Positions 52,599 through 62,099 of a DNA stretch of 64,000 nt are shown in pieces. The stretch covers positions 124,001 to 188,000 of the forward strand of contig NZ_JACLAL010000001.1 in NCBI RefSeq assembly GCF_014280875.1, written 5' to 3'. Every line of letters starts with the position of its first letter. Within the stretch, counting starts at the first letter, position 1. Under the pieces are notes generated by a model that was not told where the DNA came from, did not search any database, and was given only the letters and a program-made list of their open reading frames with translations. The DNA is from Paenirhizobium daejeonense. GTDB lineage: Bacteria > Pseudomonadota > Alphaproteobacteria > Rhizobiales > Rhizobiaceae. Made by a program: the position numbers and the translations under genes.

Positions 52599-54650
52599 AT
52601 GACATTTAAAGACAAGTCCAGGCGACCGACGGGCAAACCCACCGATCGCAGCGGCAAGCCGCTCACCCGCAAACCGGCCGGCGCCGACAGGAAGCCGGAG
52701 CCAAAGGCTGCACGCAGCACGACTGAGGTTTCCGGCGACGAGGCGATGAAGCCCGAACGCATTTCGAAACTGCTCGCGCGCGCAGGCGTGGCCTCGCGCC
52801 GCGATATCGAGCGGATGATCATGGAAGGCCGCGTGAGCCTGAACGGCAAGGTGCTCGACACCCCGGTCGTCAACGCTACGCTTGCAGACCGGATCGAAGT
52901 TGACGGCAAAGTGATCCGGGGCATCGAACGCACGCGGCTCTGGCTCTATCACAAGCAGGCGGGACTGGTGACCACCAACTCCGATCCGGAGGGCCGCCCG
53001 ACCGTCTTCGACAACCTGCCGGAAGAACTGCCGCGCGTGATGTCCATCGGCCGTCTCGATATCAACACCGAAGGCCTGTTGCTGCTGACCAATGATGGCG
53101 GTCTGGCGCGCGTGCTCGAGCTGCCGACCACCGGCTGGCTGCGCCGCTACCGCGTGCGCGCCCATGGCGAGATCGACCAGCCCGCACTCGACAAGCTCAA
53201 GGAAGGCATCGCCGTCGACGGCGTGCTCTATGGTTCCATCGACGCGACGCTCGACCGTACCCAGGGTCGCAACGTCTGGATCACCATGGGCCTGCGCGAA
53301 GGCAAGAACCGCGAAATCAAGAACGTGCTCGGCGCGCTCGGTCTCGATGTGAACCGCCTGATCCGCATTTCCTACGGTCCGTTCCAGCTCGGTGACCTGC
53401 CGGAAGGCAAGGTCGTTGAGGTTCGCGGCCGCATGCTGCGCGACCAGCTTGGGCCGCGCCTGATCGAGGACGCCAAGGCGAACTTCGATGCGCCGATCTA
53501 TGAACACGGGTCGTCCGACGAAGAGGAGGCACCGGTCAGCCAGAAGGCTGCGAGGTCCGATTGGTCGCGCGAGGAAAACCCGCGTGGCGACCGACGTCGC
53601 GAAGACAGTCGCGAGCGGGCGCTCGAGCGCCTCGACACCCGCCGTGAGGAAACACGCGGCAAGCCCCAAGGTAAACGTGATGGCGGCAAGCGCGGCTTTG
53701 GCGATCGCCCCGGACGCGATGAGGACCGTGGAGGCTTTGCCGACCGTCCCAAGCGTGCGCCGGCTTTGAAGTCGCGCACAGCCAATGTATGGATGGCCCC
53801 TGGTGCCCGTCCGGTTGCCGAGAAGAAGACTGGTGAAGGCGCTGACGCCGAAAGGCAACCGCATACCCGTCGCGAAGGGGCGCCTCCCAGCAACCGCTAC
53901 GGCCGCGGCAAGGACGGCAAGCCGACGAAGGCCTCGACCCGTTTCGACCCTGACCGCAAGGGCGGTTCCGATTTCGCCCGCCGCGATGACGGTCCGCGTG
54001 TGCAGGTCAGCCGTGCGCGTGACGAAGAGGGTGAATGGATCCGAGCCGAAGGCCCGGATCGTTCGTCGAAGGATCGTGGCGAAGGTTTCGGAGCCAAGCG
54101 AGGCTTTGGTGATCGCCCCGAAAGAGGCGACCGTGCGGCCCGTCCGGCTCGCACCGGCGGAGATCGCGCCTTCGGTGATCGTCCTCGTTTTGACAGGCCT
54201 CGTGAGGATCGTCCTCGCGATGACCGTCCCAGAGGTGAACGGCCTTTCGGTGACAAGCCTCGCGGTGACCGTCCCCGTGACGACCGCCCCCGTGACGATC
54301 GCCCAAGAGGCGAACGGAATTTCGGTGAACGGCCGTTTGGCGATAAGCCGCGGGGTCCCCGCAGTGCCGACAGCCGTCCGGCCGGCGACCGTCCGTTCGG
54401 AGGCAAGCCGAAGGGTGGCAAGCCTTTTGGAGCCAGGGATGGCGCAGGAAGCGGTGAACGAGCCGGCGGTCCCGGCGGCTTCTCCGGCAAGCCGCGTGGT
54501 GATCGCCCGAGCGGTGGCAAGGGTCCCGGTGGCAAGACTTTTGGCGGCAAGAGCTTCGGCGGTAAAGGCCCCGGTGGCAAGAGCTTTGGCGGAAAACCCT
54601 CCGGTGGCAAGCCTTCCGGCGGGCGTGGTCCCGCCAGGGGCAAGAGGTAA
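52599..54650 (+). CDS. RluB/RsuA-family pseudouridine synthase with very long repetitive tail
   Basis: A 683-residue protein. A short basic N-terminal region is followed by an S4 RNA-binding domain (about 51-95; ISKLLARAGVASRRDIERMI) and a pseudouridine synthase domain with the catalytic Asp in GRLDINTEGLLLLTNDG and REGKNREIKNVLGALG near its end. This part (about 300 residues) is like RluB, which acts on 23S rRNA U2605, or RsuA. The rest, about 370 residues, is disordered and rich in Arg, Gly, Asp and Lys, with repeats of the type DDRPRGERPFGDKPRG and GGKSFGGKGPGGK. Such tails may bind RNA or ribosomes. rsmD follows after 6 bases. Confidence 0.92.
   Translation: MTFKDKSRRPTGKPTDRSGKPLTRKPAGADRKPEPKAARSTTEVSGDEAMKPERISKLLARAGVASRRDIERMIMEGRVSLNGKVLDTPVVNATLADRIEVDGKVIRGIERTRLWLYHKQAGLVTTNSDPEGRPTVFDNLPEELPRVMSIGRLDINTEGLLLLTNDGGLARVLELPTTGWLRRYRVRAHGEIDQPALDKLKEGIAVDGVLYGSIDATLDRTQGRNVWITMGLREGKNREIKNVLGALGLDVNRLIRISYGPFQLGDLPEGKVVEVRGRMLRDQLGPRLIEDAKANFDAPIYEHGSSDEEEAPVSQKAARSDWSREENPRGDRRREDSRERALERLDTRREETRGKPQGKRDGGKRGFGDRPGRDEDRGGFADRPKRAPALKSRTANVWMAPGARPVAEKKTGEGADAERQPHTRREGAPPSNRYGRGKDGKPTKASTRFDPDRKGGSDFARRDDGPRVQVSRARDEEGEWIRAEGPDRSSKDRGEGFGAKRGFGDRPERGDRAARPARTGGDRAFGDRPRFDRPREDRPRDDRPRGERPFGDKPRGDRPRDDRPRDDRPRGERNFGERPFGDKPRGPRSADSRPAGDRPFGGKPKGGKPFGARDGAGSGERAGGPGGFSGKPRGDRPSGGKGPGGKTFGGKSFGGKGPGGKSFGGKPSGGKPSGGRGPARGKR
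54180..54646 (+). repeat. Tandem and degenerate repeats encoding the RG/GK-rich tail
   Basis: Two blocks of short in-frame repeats encode the last part of the pseudouridine synthase tail: roughly 54180-54350 repeats the codons for DRPR(D/G)ER and GDKPRG, and 54480-54640 repeats GGKSFGGK and GPGGK. The same texture gives long open frames in other phases, which I treat as artefacts. Confidence 0.7.
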
Positions 54651-54656
54651 CGGGCG

Positions 54657-55217
54657 GTGCGGATCGTCGGCGGAGAGTTCCGCGGCCGGTCACTGGCCGC
54701 TCCGAAGACCAATGCCATCCGGCCGACCATCGACCGGACGCGCGAAAGTCTGTTCAACATCCTGTCCCATGCCCATCCGGGTTCGCTGGACGGTACCCGC
54801 GTGCTCGATCTTTTCGCGGGCACGGGCGCCGTCGGCATAGAGGCGCTGTCGCGTGGCTGTCGCTCTGCGCTCTTCGTCGAGAATAGCGTCGAGGGTCGCA
54901 GCCTGCTGTGGGAAAACATCGATGCGCTCGGCCTGCATGGTCGCGCCAAGATCCTGCGCCGCGACGCGACGGACCTCGGGACGGCATCCAACATCGAACC
55001 TTTCCAATTGCTCTTCGCCGATCCGCCCTATGGTCAGGGTCTCGGCGAAAAGGCCTTCGAGGCCGCTCATAAGGGCGGCTGGCTGGCGCCTGACGCTCTG
55101 GCCATTCTGGAAGAGCGTGCCGATGTGACCGTCTCTGTTGGTCCCGCCTTCGCGTTCCTGGAGGAGCGCACCTTCGGTGACACGAAAATGTACTTCTTCT
55201 CCTATAGGCCATCCTGA
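54657..55217 (+). CDS. rsmD: 16S rRNA m2G966 methyltransferase RsmD
   Basis: A 186-residue SAM-dependent methyltransferase that modifies G966 of 16S rRNA. It shows the family's N-terminal MRIVGGEFRGRSLAAPKT and RPTIDRTRESLFNIL, motif I VLDLFAGTGAVGIEALSRG and the catalytic DPPY in LLFADPPYGQGL. The start is a GTG at 54657, 6 bases after the stop of the pseudouridine synthase gene, so the two rRNA-modification genes form an operon; the Arg/Gly-rich tail gene thus precedes it directly. Confidence 0.95.
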   Translation: MRIVGGEFRGRSLAAPKTNAIRPTIDRTRESLFNILSHAHPGSLDGTRVLDLFAGTGAVGIEALSRGCRSALFVENSVEGRSLLWENIDALGLHGRAKILRRDATDLGTASNIEPFQLLFADPPYGQGLGEKAFEAAHKGGWLAPDALAILEERADVTVSVGPAFAFLEERTFGDTKMYFFSYRPS

Positions 55218-55242
55218 TCTCGTCTGACGAAAGCAGGTTACC

Positions 55243-56127
55243 ATGAACGATGCAGGCGCGTTGACCATCTCCCCGAAGCGGACGGACGAAAGGGGAATGC
55301 CAACCGTCGGACTTGCTCTGGGCGCCGGCGGCGCGCGGGGCTTTGCCCATATCCCCGTGATCGAGGCTCTGGATGAGATGGGCATCCGCCCGGTAGCGAT
55401 TGCCGGCTCCTCCATGGGCGCGATTATTGGGGCCGGCATGGCGGCGGGCATGACGGGGGCGGAGATCCGTCAGTATGTGCTGGAGACCATCGGCAAGCGC
55501 TCGATCATCGCCAACCGGTTGTGGAGCCTCGGGCCCGCGACCATGCGCGATGCGCTCGGCGGCTTCAAATTCGGCCAGTTCAACCTGCATCGTATCCTCG
55601 AAGCCTTCCTGCCGGAAGCCATTCCCGCCGATTTTGCCGCGCTCGGCATCCCGCTGAAGATCATCGTTACCGATTATTACGGCCAGCACGAAGTCGTCTG
55701 CGAGAAGGGAAACCTCTTCGAGGCGATCGCTGCATCCTCCGCCTTACCGGCCCTTTTCATGCCCGTCCATCTCGGCGGCCGGGTGATGATCGATGGTGGC
55801 ATCTTCAACCCCGTTCCCTATGACCACCTGAGCGATGCGGTCGACATCGTGATCGGCGTCGATGTCGTCGGCGGGCCGGAGGGCGAGCCGAGCCAGTCCC
55901 CGAACCGTATTGACAGCTTGTTCGGTGCCTCGCAGTTGATGATGCAATCGAACATAGCGCTGAAGCTGAAGCTCGGTGCGCCGGATATCTTTCTGCGTCC
56001 GAACGTCAATGCCTTCCGCGTTCTGGATTTTTTGAAGGCGCGCCAGGTCATAGAGGCGACCGAAAGCATCAAGGATGTGCTGAAGCGCGATCTGGACGCT
56101 CGTATTGAGGATTTCCTGCGCCGGTGA
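55243..56127 (+). CDS. Patatin-like phospholipase family protein
   Basis: A 294-residue lipid hydrolase. The oxyanion hole is in LALGAGGARGFAHIPVIEAL, the nucleophile elbow G-x-S-x-G is in AIAGSSMGAIIGAG (about residue 60), and the catalytic Asp is in VMIDGGIFNPVPYD. There is no signal peptide, so it acts in the cytoplasm or at the inner membrane. The family hydrolyses phospholipids or other acyl esters; substrate unknown. It follows rsmD with a 25-base gap on the same strand and converges with the Kef-type antiporter gene. Confidence 0.93.
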   Translation: MNDAGALTISPKRTDERGMPTVGLALGAGGARGFAHIPVIEALDEMGIRPVAIAGSSMGAIIGAGMAAGMTGAEIRQYVLETIGKRSIIANRLWSLGPATMRDALGGFKFGQFNLHRILEAFLPEAIPADFAALGIPLKIIVTDYYGQHEVVCEKGNLFEAIAASSALPALFMPVHLGGRVMIDGGIFNPVPYDHLSDAVDIVIGVDVVGGPEGEPSQSPNRIDSLFGASQLMMQSNIALKLKLGAPDIFLRPNVNAFRVLDFLKARQVIEATESIKDVLKRDLDARIEDFLRR

Positions 56128-56148
56128 AGGCCGGACAGCAGCTCCCGC

Positions 56149-57981
56149 TCAGTCTGGAACCGCTACAACGTCCTGCGGTTGCTGCAGGCCGACATCGGCG
56201 GCGAAGCCATCGGCGGCAACGCGTTTCGGCTTGACCAGCGGTTCCGGGCGCACCGGCCGGTTGAGCAGCATGTCCCTTCCCGCCTGGATACCTTCGGTCG
56301 CCTGCAGCTTCAGTCGTTCCTCATCACGCCGGCGAATGTCCTCGCCGATCTTGTATGCCTCATCCTCGCTGGCGCCCAGTGCCTCGATGGTTCGGCGGCC
56401 GAAGAGCAAGCCCGATTCCAGCGTCTCGCGAAGTTCGTATTCGACGTCGCGGGCGCGAAGCGACAGGCTGTGAATGCGGTCATAAGAACGCACGAAGAGA
56501 CGGGCATCAGGATATTCCGCGCTGATGAGATCGACGATCTTGTCGGTCACTTCCTTCTTCTGCGTACAGATCGCGACGACCTTGGCCTTTTCGACACCGG
56601 CCGCCCGCAACACGTCGAGCCGAGTACCGTCGCCGAAATAGATACGGAAGCCGAAGGAGGCGGCCTGCCGGATACGGTCGGCGGAATCGTCGATGATCGT
56701 CACATCGCGGCCGCTTGCGAGCAGGATCTGCGCGGCGATCTGGCCGAAACGAGAGAAGCCGATCATCAGTACGTCCGCGCCGGCGCCCTCGAAATCCTCT
56801 TCCAGTTCCTCCCGAACTTCGCTGCGGCCCACCAGCCGGCGGGCAAGAAGCGTGGCAAGCGGCGTGAGCGCCATCGTCAGAGTGACGATGGAAATGAGCA
56901 ACGAGGATTTGGCGCCGTCGATGAGGCCTGAGGCAGCCGCCGTGGTGAACAGCACGAAACCGAATTCACCGCCCTGAGGCAGAAGCAACGCGATGCGCAC
57001 CGCGTCGTCGCGGTCCGAGCCGCCAGCGCGGCACAGGACGTAGAGCATAATGGCCTTGATGACCATCAGTGTGGGGACGGCGACGGCGATGGTCCAGATA
57101 TTCTCGACGATGACGCCGAGCTCCATCGACAGGCCGACGGCCATGAAGAACAGTGCGAGCAGAATACCGCGGAACGGCTCGATATCCGCTTCGAGCTCGT
57201 GGCGATAGGAGGATTCGGCCAGCATCACCCCGGAGAGGAATGCGCCCATGGCCATGGACAGGCCGCTGGCCTGCATCAGCAGCGCCGATCCCATCACCAC
57301 GAAGAGCGCGGCGGCAATCATCACCTCGCGCGCGCCGGTGCGGGCGATGATCTGGAAGAGCGGTGTCAGCAGGTAACGGCCGGCCATGACCATCGCGACG
57401 ATCGCGATGATGGCGAAACCGAAATCGGCAAGTGCCGCCTGGCTGCTTTCCGTCTGGTTGCTGCCGAGAATGGACACCAAGGCCAGCAGCGGCACGATGG
57501 CCAGATCCTGAAAAAGGAGAACGGAGAACGCCCGCTGGCCGTAGCGACTGTTCATGTCGCCCTGGTCGTTGAGGATTTGCAGGGCAAACGCAGTGGAGGA
57601 CAGCGCCAGCCCGAAGCCTGCCACCAGCGCGCCGCGCCATTCCATAAGGCCCGTATAGACGGCGGCGGCGGCAAGGATGAGGCCGGTCACCAGAACCTGC
57701 GCCGTGCCGAGGCCGAAGATATCCTTGCGCATGGTCCACAGGCGCGACGGCTTCAGTTCGAGGCCAATGACGAACAGCAGGAACACGACGCCAAGTTCGG
57801 CAACGCCGAGCACCTGTTCGGAATCGGTGATGAGATGCATCGTCGGTCCGATGACCACACCTGCCGCGAGATAGCCGAGAACCGTGCCGAGGCCGAGCTT
57901 GCGGAACAGCGGTGCGGCGACGACGGCGCCACCCAGCAGCAACAAGGTTTCAGAGAAAAGCGCCTGCGGTGCGGTCGACAA
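56149..57981 (-). CDS. Kef-type K+/H+ antiporter (CPA2) with RCK domain
   Basis: A 610-residue protein with about twelve N-terminal membrane helices of the Na+/H+-exchanger fold (GVVFLLFVIGLELKPSRLW, ALSSTAFALQILNDQGDMNS) and a C-terminal RCK/TrkA-N nucleotide-binding domain (VLMIGFSRFGQIAAQILLAS, VTIIDDSADRIRQA). This matches KefB/KefC, which release K+ when glutathione adducts form, and gshA is present elsewhere in the window, though not linked. Glutathione gating cannot be confirmed from this sequence. It is divergent from pmbA. Confidence 0.93.
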   Translation of the reverse strand: MSTAPQALFSETLLLLGGAVVAAPLFRKLGLGTVLGYLAAGVVIGPTMHLITDSEQVLGVAELGVVFLLFVIGLELKPSRLWTMRKDIFGLGTAQVLVTGLILAAAAVYTGLMEWRGALVAGFGLALSSTAFALQILNDQGDMNSRYGQRAFSVLLFQDLAIVPLLALVSILGSNQTESSQAALADFGFAIIAIVAMVMAGRYLLTPLFQIIARTGAREVMIAAALFVVMGSALLMQASGLSMAMGAFLSGVMLAESSYRHELEADIEPFRGILLALFFMAVGLSMELGVIVENIWTIAVAVPTLMVIKAIMLYVLCRAGGSDRDDAVRIALLLPQGGEFGFVLFTTAAASGLIDGAKSSLLISIVTLTMALTPLATLLARRLVGRSEVREELEEDFEGAGADVLMIGFSRFGQIAAQILLASGRDVTIIDDSADRIRQAASFGFRIYFGDGTRLDVLRAAGVEKAKVVAICTQKKEVTDKIVDLISAEYPDARLFVRSYDRIHSLSLRARDVEYELRETLESGLLFGRRTIEALGASEDEAYKIGEDIRRRDEERLKLQATEGIQAGRDMLLNRPVRPEPLVKPKRVAADGFAADVGLQQPQDVVAVPD

Positions 57982-58073
57982 TGCAGCGTTCTCCTGTTGT
58001 CTGTCGTGCCGTTATCGGGAATCGCGGTTCCGACCCTTGATGCATCCTGTAATGCACAATAAATGGAGCGGGA

Positions 58074-59435
58074 ATGAAAGGCCAAATCATGTCCAGCCAA
58101 ATTGATTCCGCCAGCCTTCTCTCACGCGCCGAGCAACTTGTCGACCTCGCTTTAAAGGTAGGTGCGGACAGTGCGGATGCCGTGGTAGTGCGCTCCCGCT
58201 CGAAGTCCGTCAGCGTTCGTCTCGGCAAGGTCGAGCAGACGGATTCCTCCGAAAGCGACGACTTCTCGCTCCGTGTCTTGATCGGTAGGCAGGTGGCGAG
58301 CGTGTCCGCCAACCCGGGCTTCGACCTGAAGCAGTTGGCCGAGCGCGCTGTCGCCATGGCCAAGGTCTCTCCCGAAGATCCCTTCGCCGGTCTCGCCGAT
58401 AAGGCCGACATCGCCTTGAGTTACCCGGACCTCGATCTCTTCGATCCGACCGAAGTATCGAGCGAAGCGCTCGCGGACGCGGCTCTTGCTGCTGAAGCAG
58501 CGGCACTTGCCGTCAAAGGTGTCAGCAATTCGGTGGGCGCCGGAGCATCCGCCGGCATGGGCGGACTGGTCCTCGTGACCTCCCACGGCTTCTCCGGCAG
58601 CTATGCCGCTTCGCGTTTTTCCCGTTCGGTCGGCGTGATTGCCGGCGAGGGCACGCGCATGGAGCGCGATCACGATTACGACAGCCGCCTGTTCTTCGCT
58701 GATCTCGACAACGCCGAAGAAATCGGCCGCCGGGCCGGAGAGCGCACGGTCAAGCGCCTCAATCCGCGTCAGGTCCCGACCGGCAAGAACGTGACCGTGG
58801 TCTTCGATCCACGCGTTGCGCGTGGCTTCGTCGGACACATTGCAGGCGCAATCAATGGAGCCTCCGTTGCCCGCAAGACCTCGTTCCTGCGCGAGAGGAT
58901 GGGTGAGCAGGTGCTGAAGGCCGGCCTCAACATCACAGACGATCCGTTGAAGGTCCGCGGCTCGTCGTCGCGTCCGTTCGATGGCGAAGGCGTGAGCGGC
59001 AAGGCGATGACGATGATTGAGGACGGCGTGCTGAAGCACTGGTTCCTGTCTTCGTCCGCGGCCCGCGAGCTTGGCCTCCACACCAATGGCCGAGGTGTGC
59101 GTGGCGGCACGACGGTTTCCCCGTCCTCCACCAATCTCGCGCTGGAACCGGGAGACATTTCGCCCGAGGAATTGATCCGCAGCATTGGTACGGGTTTCTA
59201 CGTGACCGAGTTGATCGGGCAGGGCGTGGACATGCTCACCGGCGAATACAGCCGTGGCGCGACCGGTTTCTGGATCGAGAACGGCGAACTGGCTTTCCCG
59301 GTTTCCGAGGTGACCATCGCGTCCAACCTCAAGGACATGTTCATGCGCGTGACCGCCGCAAATGATATCGACCGCAAGTTCGGTGTCGCCGCTCCGACCA
59401 TTGCCATCGAGGGCATGACGCTCGCAGGGCGCTGA
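58074..59435 (+). CDS. pmbA: TldD/PmbA-family protein, PmbA-like protease subunit
   Basis: A 453-residue protein of the TldD/PmbA family, subunits of a zinc protease that trims peptides such as microcin B17 precursor or the CcdA antitoxin. It has the PmbA-like features QTDSSESDDFSLRVLIG near the N-terminus and SSRPFDGEGVSGKAMTMIED, HTNGRGVRGGTTVSPSSTNL in the C-terminal part. The metal HExxxH motif belongs to the TldD partner, which is not in this window. The start is the ATG at 58074, after GGAG; MSSQ at 58089 is an alternative. It begins a run of genes that continues through waaA and lpxK. Confidence 0.92.
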   Translation: MKGQIMSSQIDSASLLSRAEQLVDLALKVGADSADAVVVRSRSKSVSVRLGKVEQTDSSESDDFSLRVLIGRQVASVSANPGFDLKQLAERAVAMAKVSPEDPFAGLADKADIALSYPDLDLFDPTEVSSEALADAALAAEAAALAVKGVSNSVGAGASAGMGGLVLVTSHGFSGSYAASRFSRSVGVIAGEGTRMERDHDYDSRLFFADLDNAEEIGRRAGERTVKRLNPRQVPTGKNVTVVFDPRVARGFVGHIAGAINGASVARKTSFLRERMGEQVLKAGLNITDDPLKVRGSSSRPFDGEGVSGKAMTMIEDGVLKHWFLSSSAARELGLHTNGRGVRGGTTVSPSSTNLALEPGDISPEELIRSIGTGFYVTELIGQGVDMLTGEYSRGATGFWIENGELAFPVSEVTIASNLKDMFMRVTAANDIDRKFGVAAPTIAIEGMTLAGR

Positions 59436-59467
59436 GAGGCGGGAGCCGGGTGGCAGAGGAAAATGAA

Positions 59468-60277
59468 ATGACCGCCGATAAGGGGTTCGACTGGCAGGCT
59501 GACCTGGATCTGATTTCGGCCGCCGCCCGGGAAGCGGGAGAGATAGCGCTCGGCTTTTTCGGCCAGTCGCCTGAAGTCTGGTGGAAGAACGAGGGTCAGT
59601 CCCCGGTCAGCGCTGCGGATTACGCCGCCAACAAGTGTCTCGAAGAACGGCTTCGCGCGGCCCGCCCGGATTATGGCTGGCTGTCGGAAGAGACCGACGA
59701 CGACCCGGCGCGCCTTGGCCGCAGAACCGTGTTCGTCGTCGATCCTATCGACGGCACACGCGCCTTCATCGGCGGGCGCAAGACATGGTGCGTCAGCGTC
59801 GCAGTGGTGCATGACGGACGCCCTGTCGCAGGCGTGCTCGTCGCGCCGGCGCTGGAGGAGACCTTCGCTGCTGTGGCAGGTTTGCCTTCCACCAGAAATG
59901 GACAGCCTATCCGCGTTTCCGACGCCCGACCGGGCGAGAAACTGCGGGTGGCGACGCCGCAGGATATCGTGGCCGGTTTCGATGAAGAGGCGCAGTCCCG
60001 CATCGAGCGCGTCGAGCATATCCCGTCGCTTGCCTATCGGCTGGCGCTGGTTGCAGATGGCCGGATCGATGCGACGCTGGTCAAGCGCAACGCCCATGAC
60101 TGGGATCTCGCTGCCGCCGACCTCATTCTGCAGAATGCCGGTGGCAGACTCACTGATCTGAAGGGTGAGGCGCTCCTTTATAATCGCCCGGACGTCAGTC
60201 ATGGAGAGCTGTGCGCAGCCACGATTTCCGAGCTTTACACCCTGTTGAAACACCTGTTTCCCAAGCCTCGTAGTTGA
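59468..60277 (+). CDS. Inositol-phosphatase-family enzyme (CysQ-like)
   Basis: A 269-residue magnesium-dependent phosphatase of the IMPase/FBPase/PAP-phosphatase superfamily. Metal-binding motifs are visible as WLSEETDDD (first acidic ligand), VVDPIDGTRAFIGG (DPIDGT) and HDWDLAAADLIL near the C-terminus. It is either an inositol monophosphatase or a 3'(2'),5'-bisphosphate nucleotidase; the latter name is often used for this position in rhizobial gene clusters. I start it at the ATG at 59468 with AGAGGA upstream; a GTG at 59450 is an alternative. It lies 32 bases after pmbA. Confidence 0.9.
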   Translation: MTADKGFDWQADLDLISAAAREAGEIALGFFGQSPEVWWKNEGQSPVSAADYAANKCLEERLRAARPDYGWLSEETDDDPARLGRRTVFVVDPIDGTRAFIGGRKTWCVSVAVVHDGRPVAGVLVAPALEETFAAVAGLPSTRNGQPIRVSDARPGEKLRVATPQDIVAGFDEEAQSRIERVEHIPSLAYRLALVADGRIDATLVKRNAHDWDLAAADLILQNAGGRLTDLKGEALLYNRPDVSHGELCAATISELYTLLKHLFPKPRS

Positions 60278-60339
60278 CCTTTGCGTCAAAATCGATCACA
60301 GGAAAGAGGGAGGCGAATTTGAATGGAAAGAGACCGGAA

Positions 60340-60591
60340 ATGACGGATTCCAACGATAAGAAACAGCTTCTGCACCTCGTCTTCGGCGGTGAATTGTCGA
60401 ACCTCGAAGAGGTCCAATTCCGCAATTTGAACGACCTTGATATCGTTGGTATTTTCCCGGATTATGCCTCCGCTCTCGTTGCTTGGAAGTCGAAGGCCCA
60501 GCAGACGGTCGATAACGCGCACATGCGTTACTTTATCGTCCACATGCACCGGTTGCTTACCCCAGGTGATACGGCCTCTGCCAAGGGCTGA
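60340..60591 (+). CDS. DUF4170 protein
   Basis: An 83-residue protein matching DUF4170 as I remember it (LLHLVFGGELSNLEEVQFRN, LDIVGIFPDYASALVAWKSK, VDNAHMRYFIVHMHRLL). It is a small alpha/beta protein of unknown function that in rhizobia usually lies between the inositol-phosphatase-like gene and waaA, as here. The ATG at 60340 has AAAGAGACCGG upstream. It may be linked in expression to lipopolysaccharide synthesis by position only. Confidence 0.85.
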   Translation: MTDSNDKKQLLHLVFGGELSNLEEVQFRNLNDLDIVGIFPDYASALVAWKSKAQQTVDNAHMRYFIVHMHRLLTPGDTASAKG

Positions 60592-60749
60592 CGAATGGAT
60601 TTCCACAGGCGATCGCGGGCTTGTTTCGGCTTTTGGTGATCGCCGATGTCACGTTTTGAACTCAGTTATCTCGCATTCCGTAGTTTTTGCACCGCCGGCT
60701 CCTGAAAGGGCGACATGGCATTAATGACGAACATGAATGGTTTCGGCCC

Positions 60750-62075
60750 ATGGCGATGAGTGACGGATTGGCATCCCTTGCCATCGCCTGCTACGGTTGG
60801 GCGGGTATTGCGGCTTATCCATTGACGGGGCCGTTGCTCGCCTTCCGCGCGGCCAAGGGCAAGGAGGACCGTTCCCGTCGCCTCGAGCGCTTCGGTTATC
60901 CCGCCGTCGATCGTCCGCAAGGACCGCTGGTCTGGCTGCATGCCGCAAGCGTCGGTGAAACGCTCGCAGTCGTTCCCCTCATGCGTGAGCTACGTCGTCG
61001 CGACATCAACGTGCTTTTGACTACTGGCACCGTGACTTCTGCAGAAATCGCCCGCTACAGGCTGAAGGATGAGGTGCTGCATCAGTATGTTCCGCTCGAT
61101 GTAAAGCCGGCGGTGCGCCGTTTCCTCGATTACTGGCAGCCCGATGTGGCGCTGTCGGTCGAGTCGGAAATCTGGCCGACCACGCTGATGGAGCTGCACA
61201 AGCGGCACATTCCGCAGATCCTCGTCAACGCACGTATTTCCGACCGTTCCTTCGAGCGCTGGCAGCGGCATCAGGCGATTGCCGAAGCGCTGCTCGGCAA
61301 ACTGTCGATGGTGATTGCCCAGTCGGATGTGGACGCCGAACGTTACCGCGATCTCGGCGCCTGGCCGGTCATCGTCTCTGGCAACATCAAGGTGGACAGC
61401 GATGCGCCGCCCTGCGATCCGGTGGTGCTGGACCGCTACAAGCAGCAGATCGGCGACCGGAAGACCTGGGCTGCGATTTCGACGTTCGAGGGCGAGGAAA
61501 AGATCGCAACCATGGTGCATCGGGCGCTACGCGCCCATACCGGCCTGCTAACGGTCGTGGTGCCGCGCCATCCGGAACGTTCCGATGAAATTGAGGCGAT
61601 GATGGTGGAGCGCGGCATGAAGGTTGCCCGTCGCACCCGCAACGATCCGATCACGCCGGACACCGATGTCCTGCTCGGCGATACCATCGGCGAGATGGGT
61701 CTTTACCTGCGCCTTGCGGAAATCGCTTTCGTCGGCCGTTCGCTGACGGCGGAAGGTGGGCAAAATCCGCTGGAACCAGCCATGCTCGGCTGTGCTGTGC
61801 TGTCCGGTCCGCAGGTCGGCAATTTCCGCGAGAGTTATCAGCGGCTCGTGCGCAACGGCAATGCCCGTATCGTCCGCGACGCCGAAATGCTGGCCAAGGC
61901 GGTTCATTTCCTGATGACGAACGACCTTGCCCGTCACAAGATGATTGATGCGGGCATGGAAAGCATGCAGGAGATGCGCGGCGCGCTGACCGCGACGATG
62001 AAGGGCCTCGAACCCTATATCAATCCCCTGACCGTGCAGGCACGGCTTGAACCGCGCATCGTAAGCCAGGGCTGA
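60750..62075 (+). CDS. waaA: 3-deoxy-D-manno-octulosonic acid (Kdo) transferase
   Basis: A 441-residue glycosyltransferase that attaches Kdo to lipid IVA at the inner face of the inner membrane. The N-terminal membrane-binding segment (about 1-30) and the block LVWLHAASVGETLAVVPLMR with the catalytic Glu are typical, as are ALSVESEIWPTTL (GT30 acceptor part), HPERSDEI and FVGRSLTAEGGQNPLEPAML (donor CMP-Kdo part). The start is the ATG at 60750 or the ATG at 60756. It lies upstream of a HAD gene and lpxK, so the lipid A core genes are clustered. Confidence 0.95.
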   Translation: MAMSDGLASLAIACYGWAGIAAYPLTGPLLAFRAAKGKEDRSRRLERFGYPAVDRPQGPLVWLHAASVGETLAVVPLMRELRRRDINVLLTTGTVTSAEIARYRLKDEVLHQYVPLDVKPAVRRFLDYWQPDVALSVESEIWPTTLMELHKRHIPQILVNARISDRSFERWQRHQAIAEALLGKLSMVIAQSDVDAERYRDLGAWPVIVSGNIKVDSDAPPCDPVVLDRYKQQIGDRKTWAAISTFEGEEKIATMVHRALRAHTGLLTVVVPRHPERSDEIEAMMVERGMKVARRTRNDPITPDTDVLLGDTIGEMGLYLRLAEIAFVGRSLTAEGGQNPLEPAMLGCAVLSGPQVGNFRESYQRLVRNGNARIVRDAEMLAKAVHFLMTNDLARHKMIDAGMESMQEMRGALTATMKGLEPYINPLTVQARLEPRIVSQG

Positions 62076-62099
62076 CGGTCGGCCGATTGAGGGGGACGT

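Noticed and set aside
53785-54840. 351-codon plus-strand open frame in another phase of the pseudouridine synthase tail
   Set aside because: Short tandem repeats leave all phases open; the in-frame tail of the real gene is preferred.
53897-54994. 365-codon minus-strand open frame in the repeat region
   Set aside because: Pro/Arg/Ser-rich antisense of the repeat tail and rsmD start; artefact of the repeats.
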